The notes below the pieces were generated by a model, which was not told the origin of the DNA, ran no database searches, and worked only from the letters and a program-made list of their open reading frames with translations. From Microbulbifer sp. YPW16 (GTDB lineage Bacteria > Pseudomonadota > Gammaproteobacteria > Pseudomonadales > Cellvibrionaceae), in NCBI RefSeq assembly GCF_021290385.1, contig NZ_CP089928.1, forward strand, positions 2,030,501 through 2,094,500: a DNA stretch of 64,000 nucleotides. The letters are read 5' to 3'. Below are positions 50,451-58,018 of the stretch, in pieces. Position numbers and translations under genes: made by a program. Positions within the stretch are counted from its first letter, which is position 1, and every line of letters begins with the position of its first letter.

Positions 50451-50457
50451 GTTAGGC
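50451..50457 (+). other. attC2 crossover core displaced by the IS
   Basis: GTTAGGC fits the GTTRRRY core exactly and directly follows the IS right end. The next cassette gene starts 19 bases later. Confidence 0.75.
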
Positions 50458-50475
50458 TATGTGAAGGGAAATACT

Positions 50476-50844
50476 ATGAACGCAATGACTCGCATCATGC
50501 TATTAATTTTTGCATGTGCTTCTTCATACGCTATTTCCGAGGATTCCGCGGATTCTTGTACAGCAGAGAACGGCGGCGCTATGGCAGCAGGGCTCTGTAT
50601 TGAAGGCATGTTAAAAAAGGCAGATGAAGAACTCAACATGGCCTATAAAGCGGCCATTGAAAGGATTCGAGAAGAGGATAAATATTTAAAGCGTAATCTT
50701 GAGGAAGAGTTTAGAATATCTCAAAGAGCTTGGTTGAAATATCGAGATGCACATTGCAGCTTTGAGGGAGAGAGTACCGGCGCAGCAGGAGGCTGGTCAG
50801 GCATCCATATCTCAGAATGCATTCTCGATATGACAAAACAATGA
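50476..50844 (+). CDS. Cassette 3: LprI/DUF1311-like secreted protein
   Basis: The 122-residue product begins with a signal peptide (TRIMLLIFACASSYA) from the ATG at 50476, which follows AAGGGAA. The mature part matches the lysozyme-inhibitor LprI-like (DUF1311) pattern: ENGGAMAAGLCIEGMLKKADEELNMAYKAAI, then FRISQRAWLKYRDAHCSFEGES and a final Cys in SECILDM. Family members studied in mycobacteria inhibit lysozyme, but most, including this one, are untested. A cassette-borne envelope-protection gene would fit what integrons carry. It follows the restored attC2 core directly and ends shortly before attC3. Confidence 0.82.
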   Translation: MNAMTRIMLLIFACASSYAISEDSADSCTAENGGAMAAGLCIEGMLKKADEELNMAYKAAIERIREEDKYLKRNLEEEFRISQRAWLKYRDAHCSFEGESTGAAGGWSGIHISECILDMTKQ

Positions 50845-50852
50845 ACTGAATA

Positions 50853-50969
50853 CTTCAACCAAGTCTTCTGGGGTTAGCCAGACAAGCGCCTCTTGCCGCC
50901 CTTTCGGGGCTCGGACGGTATTTCCGCTGCTTCGCAGCTCCAAGTCCGCCACAAAACCGGATGTTATTT
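50853..50969 (+). other. attC3 recombination site (about 117 bp, imperfect)
   Basis: The 3' core is GTTATTT at 50963-50969. The 5' core is taken as CTTCAAC at 50853-50859. The inner GCTGC-TTC-GCAGC hairpin and partly complementary outer arms support a long attC, but pairing is poorer than in the other sites. Confidence 0.6.
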
Positions 50970-50985
50970 GGGAAATCACTGAATC

Positions 50986-51477
50986 ATGAAGTATAAGTTT
51001 CTTTTGTTGATAGCAGTACTTATAAGCTTTGACGCCAATGCTCAACATAGCTTGGCTCGTGAAATTCATAGAGTAGATTCAGAAAATGGTATTTTAAGTG
51101 GAAACTATTCTCTTGAAGAACGTGAAAAAATATTTAATGCCAATAATACTGAAGAAATCAAAGAAATTTTGAAAAGCCATGGGGACTTAGAGTTTTTCTC
51201 GATTGCGGAGGCTGGAGAAATATATTTTGTAAGAAATAGCACCTTTTGGAGTGGCGCAACTGGATCTTCTTATACTGCATTTTTGTTCAATGGCAATAAT
51301 TCAAAGCTCATTATTCCACCAAGTGAATCTCTTGGGGATATCATACTATCTGCTCGGTTAGAAAATAAAGACATTGTAATCATGACCAGGTCTTACAACT
51401 CTGCCTTACATCAGGATGAGCTCTGGAGGTGGGTTATTAATGGAAAGAAAATCACATCCGAAAAAGTAAACGGATAA
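50986..51477 (+). CDS. Cassette 4: secreted protein of unknown function
   Basis: No family is recognised. The 163-residue product has a clear signal peptide (YKFLLLIAVLISFDANAQ) and a mature part of mixed alpha/beta character with no Cys and several aromatic strands (LEFFSIAEAGEIYFVRN, SSYTAFLFNGNNSKLIIPP, KDIVIMTRSYNS). The coding sequence is very AT-rich compared with the rest of the window, a sign of recent acquisition through the integron. It starts 17 bases after the attC3 core and stops 6 bases before attC4. Confidence 0.72.
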   Translation: MKYKFLLLIAVLISFDANAQHSLAREIHRVDSENGILSGNYSLEEREKIFNANNTEEIKEILKSHGDLEFFSIAEAGEIYFVRNSTFWSGATGSSYTAFLFNGNNSKLIIPPSESLGDIILSARLENKDIVIMTRSYNSALHQDELWRWVINGKKITSEKVNG

Positions 51478-51482
51478 GAAAT

Positions 51483-51572
51483 TCATAACAAGCGCATGCT
51501 GGTCGCCCGTTGCGCGGCCCAGGATATTCGCCCAGCTGCGCTTCACTACGGCCACCAATGTGGTCGTTAGAG
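51483..51572 (+). other. attC4 recombination site (about 90 bp)
   Basis: TCATAAC at 51483-51489 and GTTAGAG at 51566-51572 are the outer cores. Inner segments AAGCGCA and TGCGCTT pair exactly, and GCTGG/CCAGC flank the centre, giving a good hairpin. Confidence 0.75.
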
Positions 51573-51591
51573 CGAGCACCGAAAATAAACC

Positions 51592-52155
51592 ATGGTCTGG
51601 AATCTCTTTAGGAAAAAACAGAAAAACGATCAAAATAGGGATCTGGTAAAGCTATCTAGAGTATTGGCCTATTCTGATCCGCAATTACACTCTTTTATTG
51701 AAAGATTCATACAGTTTAGGCGTGAATTTCACGCCATGCATGGCGGGTTAAAACAATTCCGGGGTATTGATGTATCTGGCCTTACTGATACTGAGTGTGA
51801 GTATCCTGAAGAGGATGTATTTCAAGGATTCCTTGAATACTATCAGGATTCTGGAAATCTATTAATCGCAGATTGGAGTTCAAGCATTTCTGATCTAGAA
51901 CCTGAAATTAATGCGCTATTTTGTAAGCATTCAATTCCCAAGGTGTCTGATTTTTCTGCTTTTCATATTGAAGAAAAAGATCACCCGAATAGGATATTTG
52001 AAAAATTAGCGCCGCATGTGTCTAACTCAGGTAAAAAGCTGATCGGCCTGCAAATTCATGAAGATTCGCATAACTGTGCTATCGTGCTAGAAAACCAATT
52101 CTCAGAAATCAAGAACGTGGAATTTGAGGATGGGGTATGCATTTTTGCGTGGTAG
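51592..52155 (+). CDS. Cassette 5: cytosolic protein of unknown function
   Basis: No family is recognised. The 187-residue product has no signal peptide and a basic opening (WNLFRKKQKNDQNRD). It is alpha/beta in character, with blocks such as EDVFQGFLEYYQDSGNLLIADWSSSISDLEPEINALF and NSGKKLIGLQIHEDSHNCAIVLENQF that would suit a small domain like those in immunity or SMI1/KNR4-style proteins, though this is only a resemblance. It starts 19 bases after the attC4 core and is AT-rich. No attC is seen after its stop, so it is the last cassette or its attC has been lost. Confidence 0.7.
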   Translation: MVWNLFRKKQKNDQNRDLVKLSRVLAYSDPQLHSFIERFIQFRREFHAMHGGLKQFRGIDVSGLTDTECEYPEEDVFQGFLEYYQDSGNLLIADWSSSISDLEPEINALFCKHSIPKVSDFSAFHIEEKDHPNRIFEKLAPHVSNSGKKLIGLQIHEDSHNCAIVLENQFSEIKNVEFEDGVCIFAW

Positions 52156-52193
52156 CTCTAGCAGGCGACCGCAATCCCCCCCAATAAAATCAA

Positions 52194-52221
52194 AAAAGCC
52201 CGCACATTAGCGCGGGCTTTT
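52194..52221. terminator. Bidirectional terminator between the last cassette and fba
   Basis: AAAAGCCCGC and GCGGGCTTTT pair over 10 bp with an 8-base loop. Both strands have flanking A/T runs. It marks the end of the cassette array and terminates fba on the minus strand. Confidence 0.85.
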
Positions 52222-52292
52222 CCTTTCGCAGCAAGCGAATTCACAGCATCAAAAGAACTGCCACGGGGCCGCTGGTGCCGCCCCGCAGGTGT

Positions 52293-53357
52293 TTATTTGA
52301 TCTTCGGCTCCAGCTCGCCGGCCTCGTAGCGCTGGTACATGGTCTCCAGGCTCACCGGGCGGATCTTGCTGGCGTTGCCGGCGGTACCAAAGGCCTCGTA
52401 GCGGGCCTTGCAGATGTCCTTCATGGCCTGGGTGCTGGCCTTGAGGAATTTGCGCGGGTCGAACTCGGACGGGTTCTCGGCCAGGAAACGGCGCACTGCA
52501 CCGGTGGAGGCCAGGCGCAGGTCGGTGTCGATATTCACCTTGCGCACGCCGTGCTTGATGCCCTCGCAGATCTGCTCCACGGGCACGCCGTAGGTTTCCG
52601 GGATCTCGCCGCCGAACTCGTTGATTACCTTGAGCCACTCCTGCGGTACAGAGGAGGAACCGTGCATCACCAGGTGCGTGTCCGGGATACGCGCGTGGAT
52701 TTCCTTGATGCGGTCGATGGCCAGGATGTCGCCGGTGGGCGGGCGGGTGAACTTGTAGGCACCGTGGCTGGTACCGCAGGCGATGGCCAGGGCATCCACC
52801 TGGGTCTTCTTGACGAAGTCGGCGGCCTCTTCCGGGTCGGTCAGCAGCTGGTCGTGGGACAGCTTGCCCTCGGCACCGATGCCGTCTTCCTCACCGGCCA
52901 TGCCGGTTTCCAGGGAGCCCAGGCAGCCCAGTTCACCCTCGACGGATACGCCGCAGGCGTGCGCCATTTCCACCGCGCGGCGGGTGACGTCGACGTTGTA
53001 CTCGTAGGAAGCCGGGGTCTTGCCGTCTTCCTGCAGCGAGCCGTCCATCATCACCGAGCTGAAGCCCAGCTGGATGGAGCGCTGGCATACGGCCGGGCTG
53101 GTGCCGTGGTCCTGGTGCATCACCACCGGGATTTCCGGGAATTCCTCGATCGCCGCCAGGATCAGGTGGCGCAGGAAGGGCGCACCAGCGTATTTGCGGG
53201 CGCCGGCAGAGGCCTGCACGATCACCGGGGAGTCGGTTTCTTTCGCCGCCTCCATGATCGCGCGCATCTGCTCGAGGTTATTGACGTTATACGCCGGCAC
53301 GCCGTAACCATGCTCGGCGGCGTGGTCCAGCATTTGGCGCAAGCTAATCAGTGCCAT
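52293..53357 (-). CDS. fba: Class II fructose-1,6-bisphosphate aldolase
   Basis: This zinc-dependent aldolase interconverts fructose-1,6-bisphosphate with glyceraldehyde-3-phosphate and dihydroxyacetone phosphate. The 354-residue protein is of the class IIB (Calvin-cycle-type, cbbA-like) group. The opening [26 protein letters not shown] is diagnostic. Metal and catalytic regions are visible in [30 protein letters not shown] and [13 protein letters not shown], with the phosphate-binding GTSHGAYK and [10 protein letters not shown] blocks. It lies downstream of pgk on the same strand, the usual glycolytic pair, and is followed by a strong terminator that also ends the integron cassette side. Confidence 0.97.
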   Translation of the reverse strand: MALISLRQMLDHAAEHGYGVPAYNVNNLEQMRAIMEAAKETDSPVIVQASAGARKYAGAPFLRHLILAAIEEFPEIPVVMHQDHGTSPAVCQRSIQLGFSSVMMDGSLQEDGKTPASYEYNVDVTRRAVEMAHACGVSVEGELGCLGSLETGMAGEEDGIGAEGKLSHDQLLTDPEEAADFVKKTQVDALAIACGTSHGAYKFTRPPTGDILAIDRIKEIHARIPDTHLVMHGSSSVPQEWLKVINEFGGEIPETYGVPVEQICEGIKHGVRKVNIDTDLRLASTGAVRRFLAENPSEFDPRKFLKASTQAMKDICKARYEAFGTAGNASKIRPVSLETMYQRYEAGELEPKIK

Positions 53358-53470
53358 GGAAAGTACCTTTGGTTTTGTTTTGACATCTCTGTAAATGGTT
53401 CCCCGATCTGCGCCGGGGTAACACTCGGAAACTCACCGGGTCGAGCTGTTCGACCCGGTTTCCAAACAAA

Positions 53471-54634
53471 TTATTCAGCGGCGCGCTCTTCCAGGATCGC
53501 CACTGCCGGCAGGGTCTTGCCTTCCACATACTCGAGGAAGGCGCCACCGCCGGTGGAAATATAGGAGACCTTGTCGGCAATGCCGTACTTGTCTACCGCC
53601 GCCAGGGTGTCGCCGCCGCCGGCGATGGAGAAGGCATCGCTCTCGGCAATCGCCTTCGACAGGCGCTCGGTGCCGCCGCCGAACTGGTCGAACTCGAACA
53701 CCCCCACCGGGCCGTTCCAGATGATGGTTTTGGCATCCTGCAGGATCTCTGCCAGCCTGGCGGAGGAGTCCGGGCCGATATCGAAGATCATGTCGTCGGC
53801 GGCGACTTCATCCGCGGACTTGGTCTCGGCGGCTGCGGACTCGCTGAACTCCTTGCCGGTCACCACATCCGTGGGCAGGGGGATCTCGCATTTCTCCATC
53901 AGCGCGCTGGCGGTATCCACCAGGTCGTGCTCGCACAGGGACTTGCCCACCGGCTTGCCGCTGGCGGCGAGGAAGGTGTTGGCGATACCACCACCCACGA
54001 TCAGCTGGTCGACCTTGTCAGACAGGGTCTCCAGCACGCTGAGCTTGGTGGAAACCTTGGAGCCGCCCACGATCGCCACCATCGGGCGGGCCGGCTTGGC
54101 GAGGGCCTTCTCCAACGCATCCAGCTCCGCGGCCAGCAGGGGGCCGGCGCAGGCCACCGGCGCAAAGCGGGCCACCCCGTGGGTGGAGGCCTGGGCGCGG
54201 TGGGCGGTGCCGAAGGCGTCCATCACGAAGATGTCGCACAGGCCCGCATAGGCTTTGGCCAGCTCCGGGTCGTCCTTCTTCTCGCCCTCGTTGAAGCGCA
54301 CATTCTCCAGCAGGGCCACGTCGCCCGCGCCCAGCTCGACCCCGTCGCGCCAGTCCCCGATGACTGGCACCTCACGGCCCAGCAGCTTGCCCAGGTGGGC
54401 GGCCACCGGGGCCAGGGAGAACTCATCGGCATACTCGCCTTCGGTGGGACGGCCCAGGTGGGACATCAGCAGTACTTTCGCGCCGGCGTCGACAGCGGCC
54501 TTGATGGTGGGCAGGGCCGCGCGGATGCGCGCGTCCGAGGTCACCTCGCCCCCCTTGATCGGTACGTTCAGGTCCTCGCGAATCAGCACACGCTTGCCCG
54601 CCAGGTCCAGATCCGACATCAGTTTGACCGCCAT
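53471..54634 (-). CDS. pgk: Phosphoglycerate kinase
   Basis: This enzyme transfers a phosphate between 1,3-bisphosphoglycerate and ADP in glycolysis and gluconeogenesis. The ATG at 54634 follows GAGGGG at good spacing, giving 387 residues, the bacterial norm; a TTG two codons earlier is less likely. Signature blocks are [49 protein letters not shown], the nucleotide-site [25 protein letters not shown] and the final [13 protein letters not shown]. It lies about 110 bases upstream of fba and is probably cotranscribed with it. It is divergent from an alpha/beta-hydrolase gene. Confidence 0.98.
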   Translation of the reverse strand: MAVKLMSDLDLAGKRVLIREDLNVPIKGGEVTSDARIRAALPTIKAAVDAGAKVLLMSHLGRPTEGEYADEFSLAPVAAHLGKLLGREVPVIGDWRDGVELGAGDVALLENVRFNEGEKKDDPELAKAYAGLCDIFVMDAFGTAHRAQASTHGVARFAPVACAGPLLAAELDALEKALAKPARPMVAIVGGSKVSTKLSVLETLSDKVDQLIVGGGIANTFLAASGKPVGKSLCEHDLVDTASALMEKCEIPLPTDVVTGKEFSESAAAETKSADEVAADDMIFDIGPDSSARLAEILQDAKTIIWNGPVGVFEFDQFGGGTERLSKAIAESDAFSIAGGGDTLAAVDKYGIADKVSYISTGGGAFLEYVEGKTLPAVAILEERAAE

Positions 54635-54839
54635 CGCCAATCCCCTCTGCTGTTTTGTGAAATGTTGCGGTGAGATAGAAAAGTGGGCGCGGATTATATC
54701 AACAGCCGGGCTCCGGTGCCGACCGCTGCGCGCCTGATAACGCTGTCAAAATCGCCCGTTTCGCCCTGAGATTGCCCCCGGCCGGGCCCAGTTCATACTA
54801 TGGACACAGTAATGACCAGCCAGGCGACGGAGATCCAGT

Positions 54840-55610
54840 ATGGCAAAGCGGCAGAAAGTCACCTTCCCGGGCGGCAACGGCAACCCCCTGGCCGGCATCA
54901 TGGAGCTGCCCGAGGAGGGCCACCCGCGGGCCTGGGCCCTGTTCGCGCACTGCTTCACCTGCGGCAAGGACGTGCTGGCGGCCTCGCGCATTGCCCGGCG
55001 GCTGGCGGACCTGGGCTGCGCCGTGCTGCGCTTCGATTTCACCGGACTGGGGGACAGCGGGGGCAACTTCGCCGATACCAACTTCAGCTCCAATATCCGC
55101 GACCTGCTCAGTGCTGCCGAGTTCCTGCACCGGGAGCATCACCCGGTAGACCTGCTGATCGGCCACAGCCTGGGTGGCGCGGCGGTATTGGCGGCCGCCG
55201 GTGATATCGAGGAGGCCCGGGCCGTGGTCACCATCGCCGCCCCGGCGGAGCCGGACCATGTGATCAAGCAGTTTGCCTGTGCCCTGGACGTGATCGAGAC
55301 CAGGGGCCAGGCGGAGGTGGACCTGGCCGGGCGGCCATTCACCATCAAGAAACAGTTCCTCGACGACCTGGAAAACCACGAACCGGACTATATCCACGAG
55401 CTGGGGCGCCCCCTGCTGATCTACCATTCCCCCCGCGACAGCACCGTGCCCATCGACGAAGCGGCGGATATCTACAACCGGGCCATGCACCCCAAGAGCT
55501 TTATCAGCCTGGATGACGCCGACCACCTGCTGACCCGCAAGGAAGACGCCGACTACGTGGCGGAGACCCTGGCCGCCTGGGTGTCACGCTACCTGCCGGA
55601 GGGACGCTGA
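54840..55610 (+). CDS. Alpha/beta hydrolase of the hydrolase/OsmC-fusion type, stand-alone
   Basis: This 256-residue hydrolase has the nucleophile elbow [11 protein letters not shown], the acid in [11 protein letters not shown] and the His in DDADHLLT. The blocks [23 protein letters not shown] and [29 protein letters not shown] are those of the N-terminal half of bifunctional hydrolase/OsmC proteins. Here the OsmC peroxidase half is absent, and the frame ends after the hydrolase domain. The stop codon overlaps the start of the CPXCG gene (TGATG), so the two are translationally coupled. It may act on a thiol ester or peroxide-derived substrate, but no assay is implied by the sequence. Confidence 0.87.
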   Translation: MAKRQKVTFPGGNGNPLAGIMELPEEGHPRAWALFAHCFTCGKDVLAASRIARRLADLGCAVLRFDFTGLGDSGGNFADTNFSSNIRDLLSAAEFLHREHHPVDLLIGHSLGGAAVLAAAGDIEEARAVVTIAAPAEPDHVIKQFACALDVIETRGQAEVDLAGRPFTIKKQFLDDLENHEPDYIHELGRPLLIYHSPRDSTVPIDEAADIYNRAMHPKSFISLDDADHLLTRKEDADYVAETLAAWVSRYLPEGR

Positions 55611-55807
55611 TGGAAGCGCTGCAGGAATATGACGCCAGCTGCCCTTATTGTGGCGAACCCATCACCCTGCTGCTGGACCTGTCTGCCGGCTCGCAGTCCT
55701 ATATCGAGGACTGCCAGGTCTGCTGCCGACCGATCTCGATCTCTGTAGCAGTAGACCCGGGCGGCGACTTCTCTGTTGCACTGCAGGACGAGGACAGCGC
55801 GGGCTGA
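55610..55807 (+). CDS. CPXCG-motif cysteine-rich small protein
   Basis: This 65-residue protein carries two metal-type Cys pairs: CPYCGEP (residues 11-17) and CQVCCRP (about 35-41). It belongs to the CPXCG-motif cysteine-rich family, which is small, conserved and of unknown role, likely binding zinc. The ATG at 55610 overlaps the hydrolase stop by one base, indicating coupled translation and a related job. The C-terminus is acidic (GGDFSVALQDEDSAG). There is no signal peptide or membrane span. Confidence 0.85.
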   Translation: MEALQEYDASCPYCGEPITLLLDLSAGSQSYIEDCQVCCRPISISVAVDPGGDFSVALQDEDSAG

Positions 55808-55927
55808 GCGGCTGCCCATCTTGACGCCCTCGCAGCGGCGACTCAGTATTACCAGAATTCCAAGCCACAAGAATAATTTATCCCGGGCGCCCCTGAGCGA
55901 CCCGGTACCAATAGCCGAGGCCTGCCC

Positions 55928-57298
55928 ATGCTTCTATCCCCCCAGCGAGCCCGCCTCGTCACGGCCGCCTTTATTACCGCCGGGCTGGCCGTACTGCTGG
56001 CATTACCCGTCACGGCATCAACGGCCGCCTGTGACTACCCGACCCTGGAGCGGGCCGCGACACCGGAAGAGGCCGGCTTCTCCACCGCCGGGCTGGCCGC
56101 GGTGGACCGCCTGATCGAGGCCGATATTGCCGCGGGCTTTCCCGGCGCCGCGCTGGTGGTGATCCGGGACGGCCGCGTCGTAAAGCAGTCCCATTATGGC
56201 TACCGCAGGAAGTTCGAAGGGCACAGGCCCCTGGACAAGTTCGAGAAAGTCCGGGCCGATACCATGTTCGACCTGGCCTCAAACACCAAGATGTATGCCA
56301 CCAATTTCGCCCTGCAGCGGCTGGTGAGCGAGGGCCGGCTGGACCTGGAAGCCCCGGTGCGCCGCTATGTCCCCGAATTCGCCGACCGCGAGGGGGACCC
56401 GGTGACCGGCAAGGCCGGGCTGCGCGTAGCGGACCTGCTGCACCATACGGCAGGCTTTGCGCCCGACCCGCAGTTCCACAACCCTGCGGTATCCGGGGAA
56501 CTGTTCTCCCAGGAGCGGGACAAGACGCTCGGCTTTATCCCCCTGGCACCACTGCGCTACAAACCGGGCTCCCGGACCGTCTACAGCGATACCGACTATA
56601 TGCTGCTGGGCCTGGTAATCGAGCGCATCACCGGGCAACCCCTGGATACTTACGTGGAGGACACTTTCTACCGGCCACTGGGGCTCAAGCGCACGCGCTT
56701 TGCGCCGCTGGAGAAGGGGTTCGTGCCCGACGACTTCGCGGCGACCGAGCTGCTGGGGAATACCCGCGACGGGGTGATCGACTTTCCCAATATCCGCACC
56801 CATACCCTGCAGGGGGAGGTGCACGACGAGAAAGCCTTTTATTCCATGGCCGGGGTATCCGGCCACGCGGGGCTCTTCTCCACCGCTGCGGACCTGGCCG
56901 TGCTGCTGCAGGTGATGCTGAATGGCGGCGGCTATGGCGATACCTGCCTGTTTGACGAAGCCGTGATCGCCAGCTTTACCGCGCCGTCGCCACTCGACCC
57001 AGGTTACGGCCTGGGATGGCGCCGCAACGGGACAGACGGCATGACGTGGATGTTCGGCAACGGTGCCAGTGGCCAGGCCTACGGCCATACCGGGTGGACC
57101 GGCACCCTCACCGTGATCGACCCGCAGTACAACCTGGGCATTGTGCTGCTGACCAACAAGAAGCACTCGCGCCTGCCGGATCCGGAAAACAACTCCAACC
57201 GTTTTGCCGGCGACGGCTTCACCACCGGGAAATACGGTGGTGTGGTCGAGGCCATCTACGACGCACTCCTACCTCTGGAGGCCGCAGCCAGGCATTGA
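55928..57298 (+). CDS. YfeW-like exported serine hydrolase (penicillin-binding-protein-like)
   Basis: The 456-residue product has a signal peptide (FITAGLAVLLALPVTASTA). The S12 active site is present: nucleophile motif SNTK in MFDLASNTKMYATN, tyrosine motif YSDTDYMLLG and the closing HTG in YGHTGWTGTL. The block order resembles E. coli YfeW (PBP4B), including the late GDGFTTGKYGGVVEAIYDAL end. It should sit in the periplasm and hydrolyse D-Ala-type or ester substrates. It is the third beta-lactamase-fold hydrolase in this window and differs from the others in lacking a lipocalin tail or N-terminal extension. A small GC-rich hairpin (CCGCC/GGCGG) lies near 57361-57380 after the stop. Confidence 0.87.
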   Translation: MLLSPQRARLVTAAFITAGLAVLLALPVTASTAACDYPTLERAATPEEAGFSTAGLAAVDRLIEADIAAGFPGAALVVIRDGRVVKQSHYGYRRKFEGHRPLDKFEKVRADTMFDLASNTKMYATNFALQRLVSEGRLDLEAPVRRYVPEFADREGDPVTGKAGLRVADLLHHTAGFAPDPQFHNPAVSGELFSQERDKTLGFIPLAPLRYKPGSRTVYSDTDYMLLGLVIERITGQPLDTYVEDTFYRPLGLKRTRFAPLEKGFVPDDFAATELLGNTRDGVIDFPNIRTHTLQGEVHDEKAFYSMAGVSGHAGLFSTAADLAVLLQVMLNGGGYGDTCLFDEAVIASFTAPSPLDPGYGLGWRRNGTDGMTWMFGNGASGQAYGHTGWTGTLTVIDPQYNLGIVLLTNKKHSRLPDPENNSNRFAGDGFTTGKYGGVVEAIYDALLPLEAAARH

Positions 57299-57408
57299 CG
57301 CAAGCATCCCGTCGCGACGTATCGCGCTTCCCGAAATTTACCGTTGGGTATAGAATCGCGCCGCCCGGCATGAGGCGGGCGACTTTTAATGACCCGGGGG
57401 ATTTACGG

Positions 57409-57807
57409 ATGGACACACCCGACAGCGATATCGTTTTCCAGAGCTATGGGCGCTGCTGCAACAACCCGCAGTTCTTTGTCGATTTTTATGATCGGTTTAT
57501 GGGCAGTTCCGACGATATCCGGGCGATGTTCCGTGACACCGACATGCCCCAGCAGCGCCACCTGCTGCGCAACGGCATCATGCAGCTGATCCTCGTGGCC
57601 CGGGGCATGCCCGACACCAAGCTGCGTGCGCTCGGCGACAGCCACTCCCGTTCCGGCTACAACATTCGCCCCGAGCTCTACTCGGTCTGGCTGGATGCAC
57701 TGCTGGCCACTGTGGCCCGCCACGACCCGGAACATACCCCGGCTATCGACGGTGCCTGGCGCCGCGCGATCCAGCCCGGCATCGACCTGATCCGCAACGC
57801 CTACTGA
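57409..57807 (+). CDS. Globin-family protein
   Basis: This 132-residue heme protein starts at the ATG at 57409 behind a GGGGGAT ribosome site; a longer open frame upstream overlaps the previous gene and is not used. The globin helices are recognisable: FVDFYDRFMGSSDDIRAMFRDTDMPQQRHLLRNGIMQLIL, followed by the probable proximal His in LGDSHSRSGYNI, and the C-terminal VWLDALLATVARHDP and AWRRAIQPGIDLI segments. The length fits single-domain bacterial globins. Its role (oxygen sensing or NO handling) is unknown. It is flanked by unrelated exported hydrolases and appears to be monocistronic. Confidence 0.85.
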   Translation: MDTPDSDIVFQSYGRCCNNPQFFVDFYDRFMGSSDDIRAMFRDTDMPQQRHLLRNGIMQLILVARGMPDTKLRALGDSHSRSGYNIRPELYSVWLDALLATVARHDPEHTPAIDGAWRRAIQPGIDLIRNAY

Positions 57808-58018
57808 TCACCAGCCCCTCGCCTGCGCCTGTTTGCCACGCCCGGCCGCACTTTGTATAAAGGTGGTCGGGAGGCAAGTCCCTGGCGCCCCTTCAAGCTG
57901 CACGAAAGTGCCACTCCAGGCCCGATTTATTCACCCGCCTGGCTGGACAGCGTTTGTCGGTAATCGGCCGCAGCGGCTCGCGCTCCCGGAACCAATAGCT
58001 AATAAAAAAGGAACCGAT

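Larger units (their letters stand above)
46414..52190. mobile_element. Integron: integrase, attI and a five-cassette array
   Basis: An IntI-type integrase on the minus strand, a LexA box and an attI-like core are followed by plus-strand cassettes. Each cassette is short and lower in GC, with its stop codon near an attC site. attC sites are seen at 48213-48272, 48526-48665 (interrupted by an IS, core restored at 50451-50457), 50853-50969 and 51483-51572. No attC was found after the last cassette. The array ends before the shared terminator at 52194. The genomic setting (fba and pgk downstream) suggests a chromosomal, sedentary integron. Confidence 0.85.
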
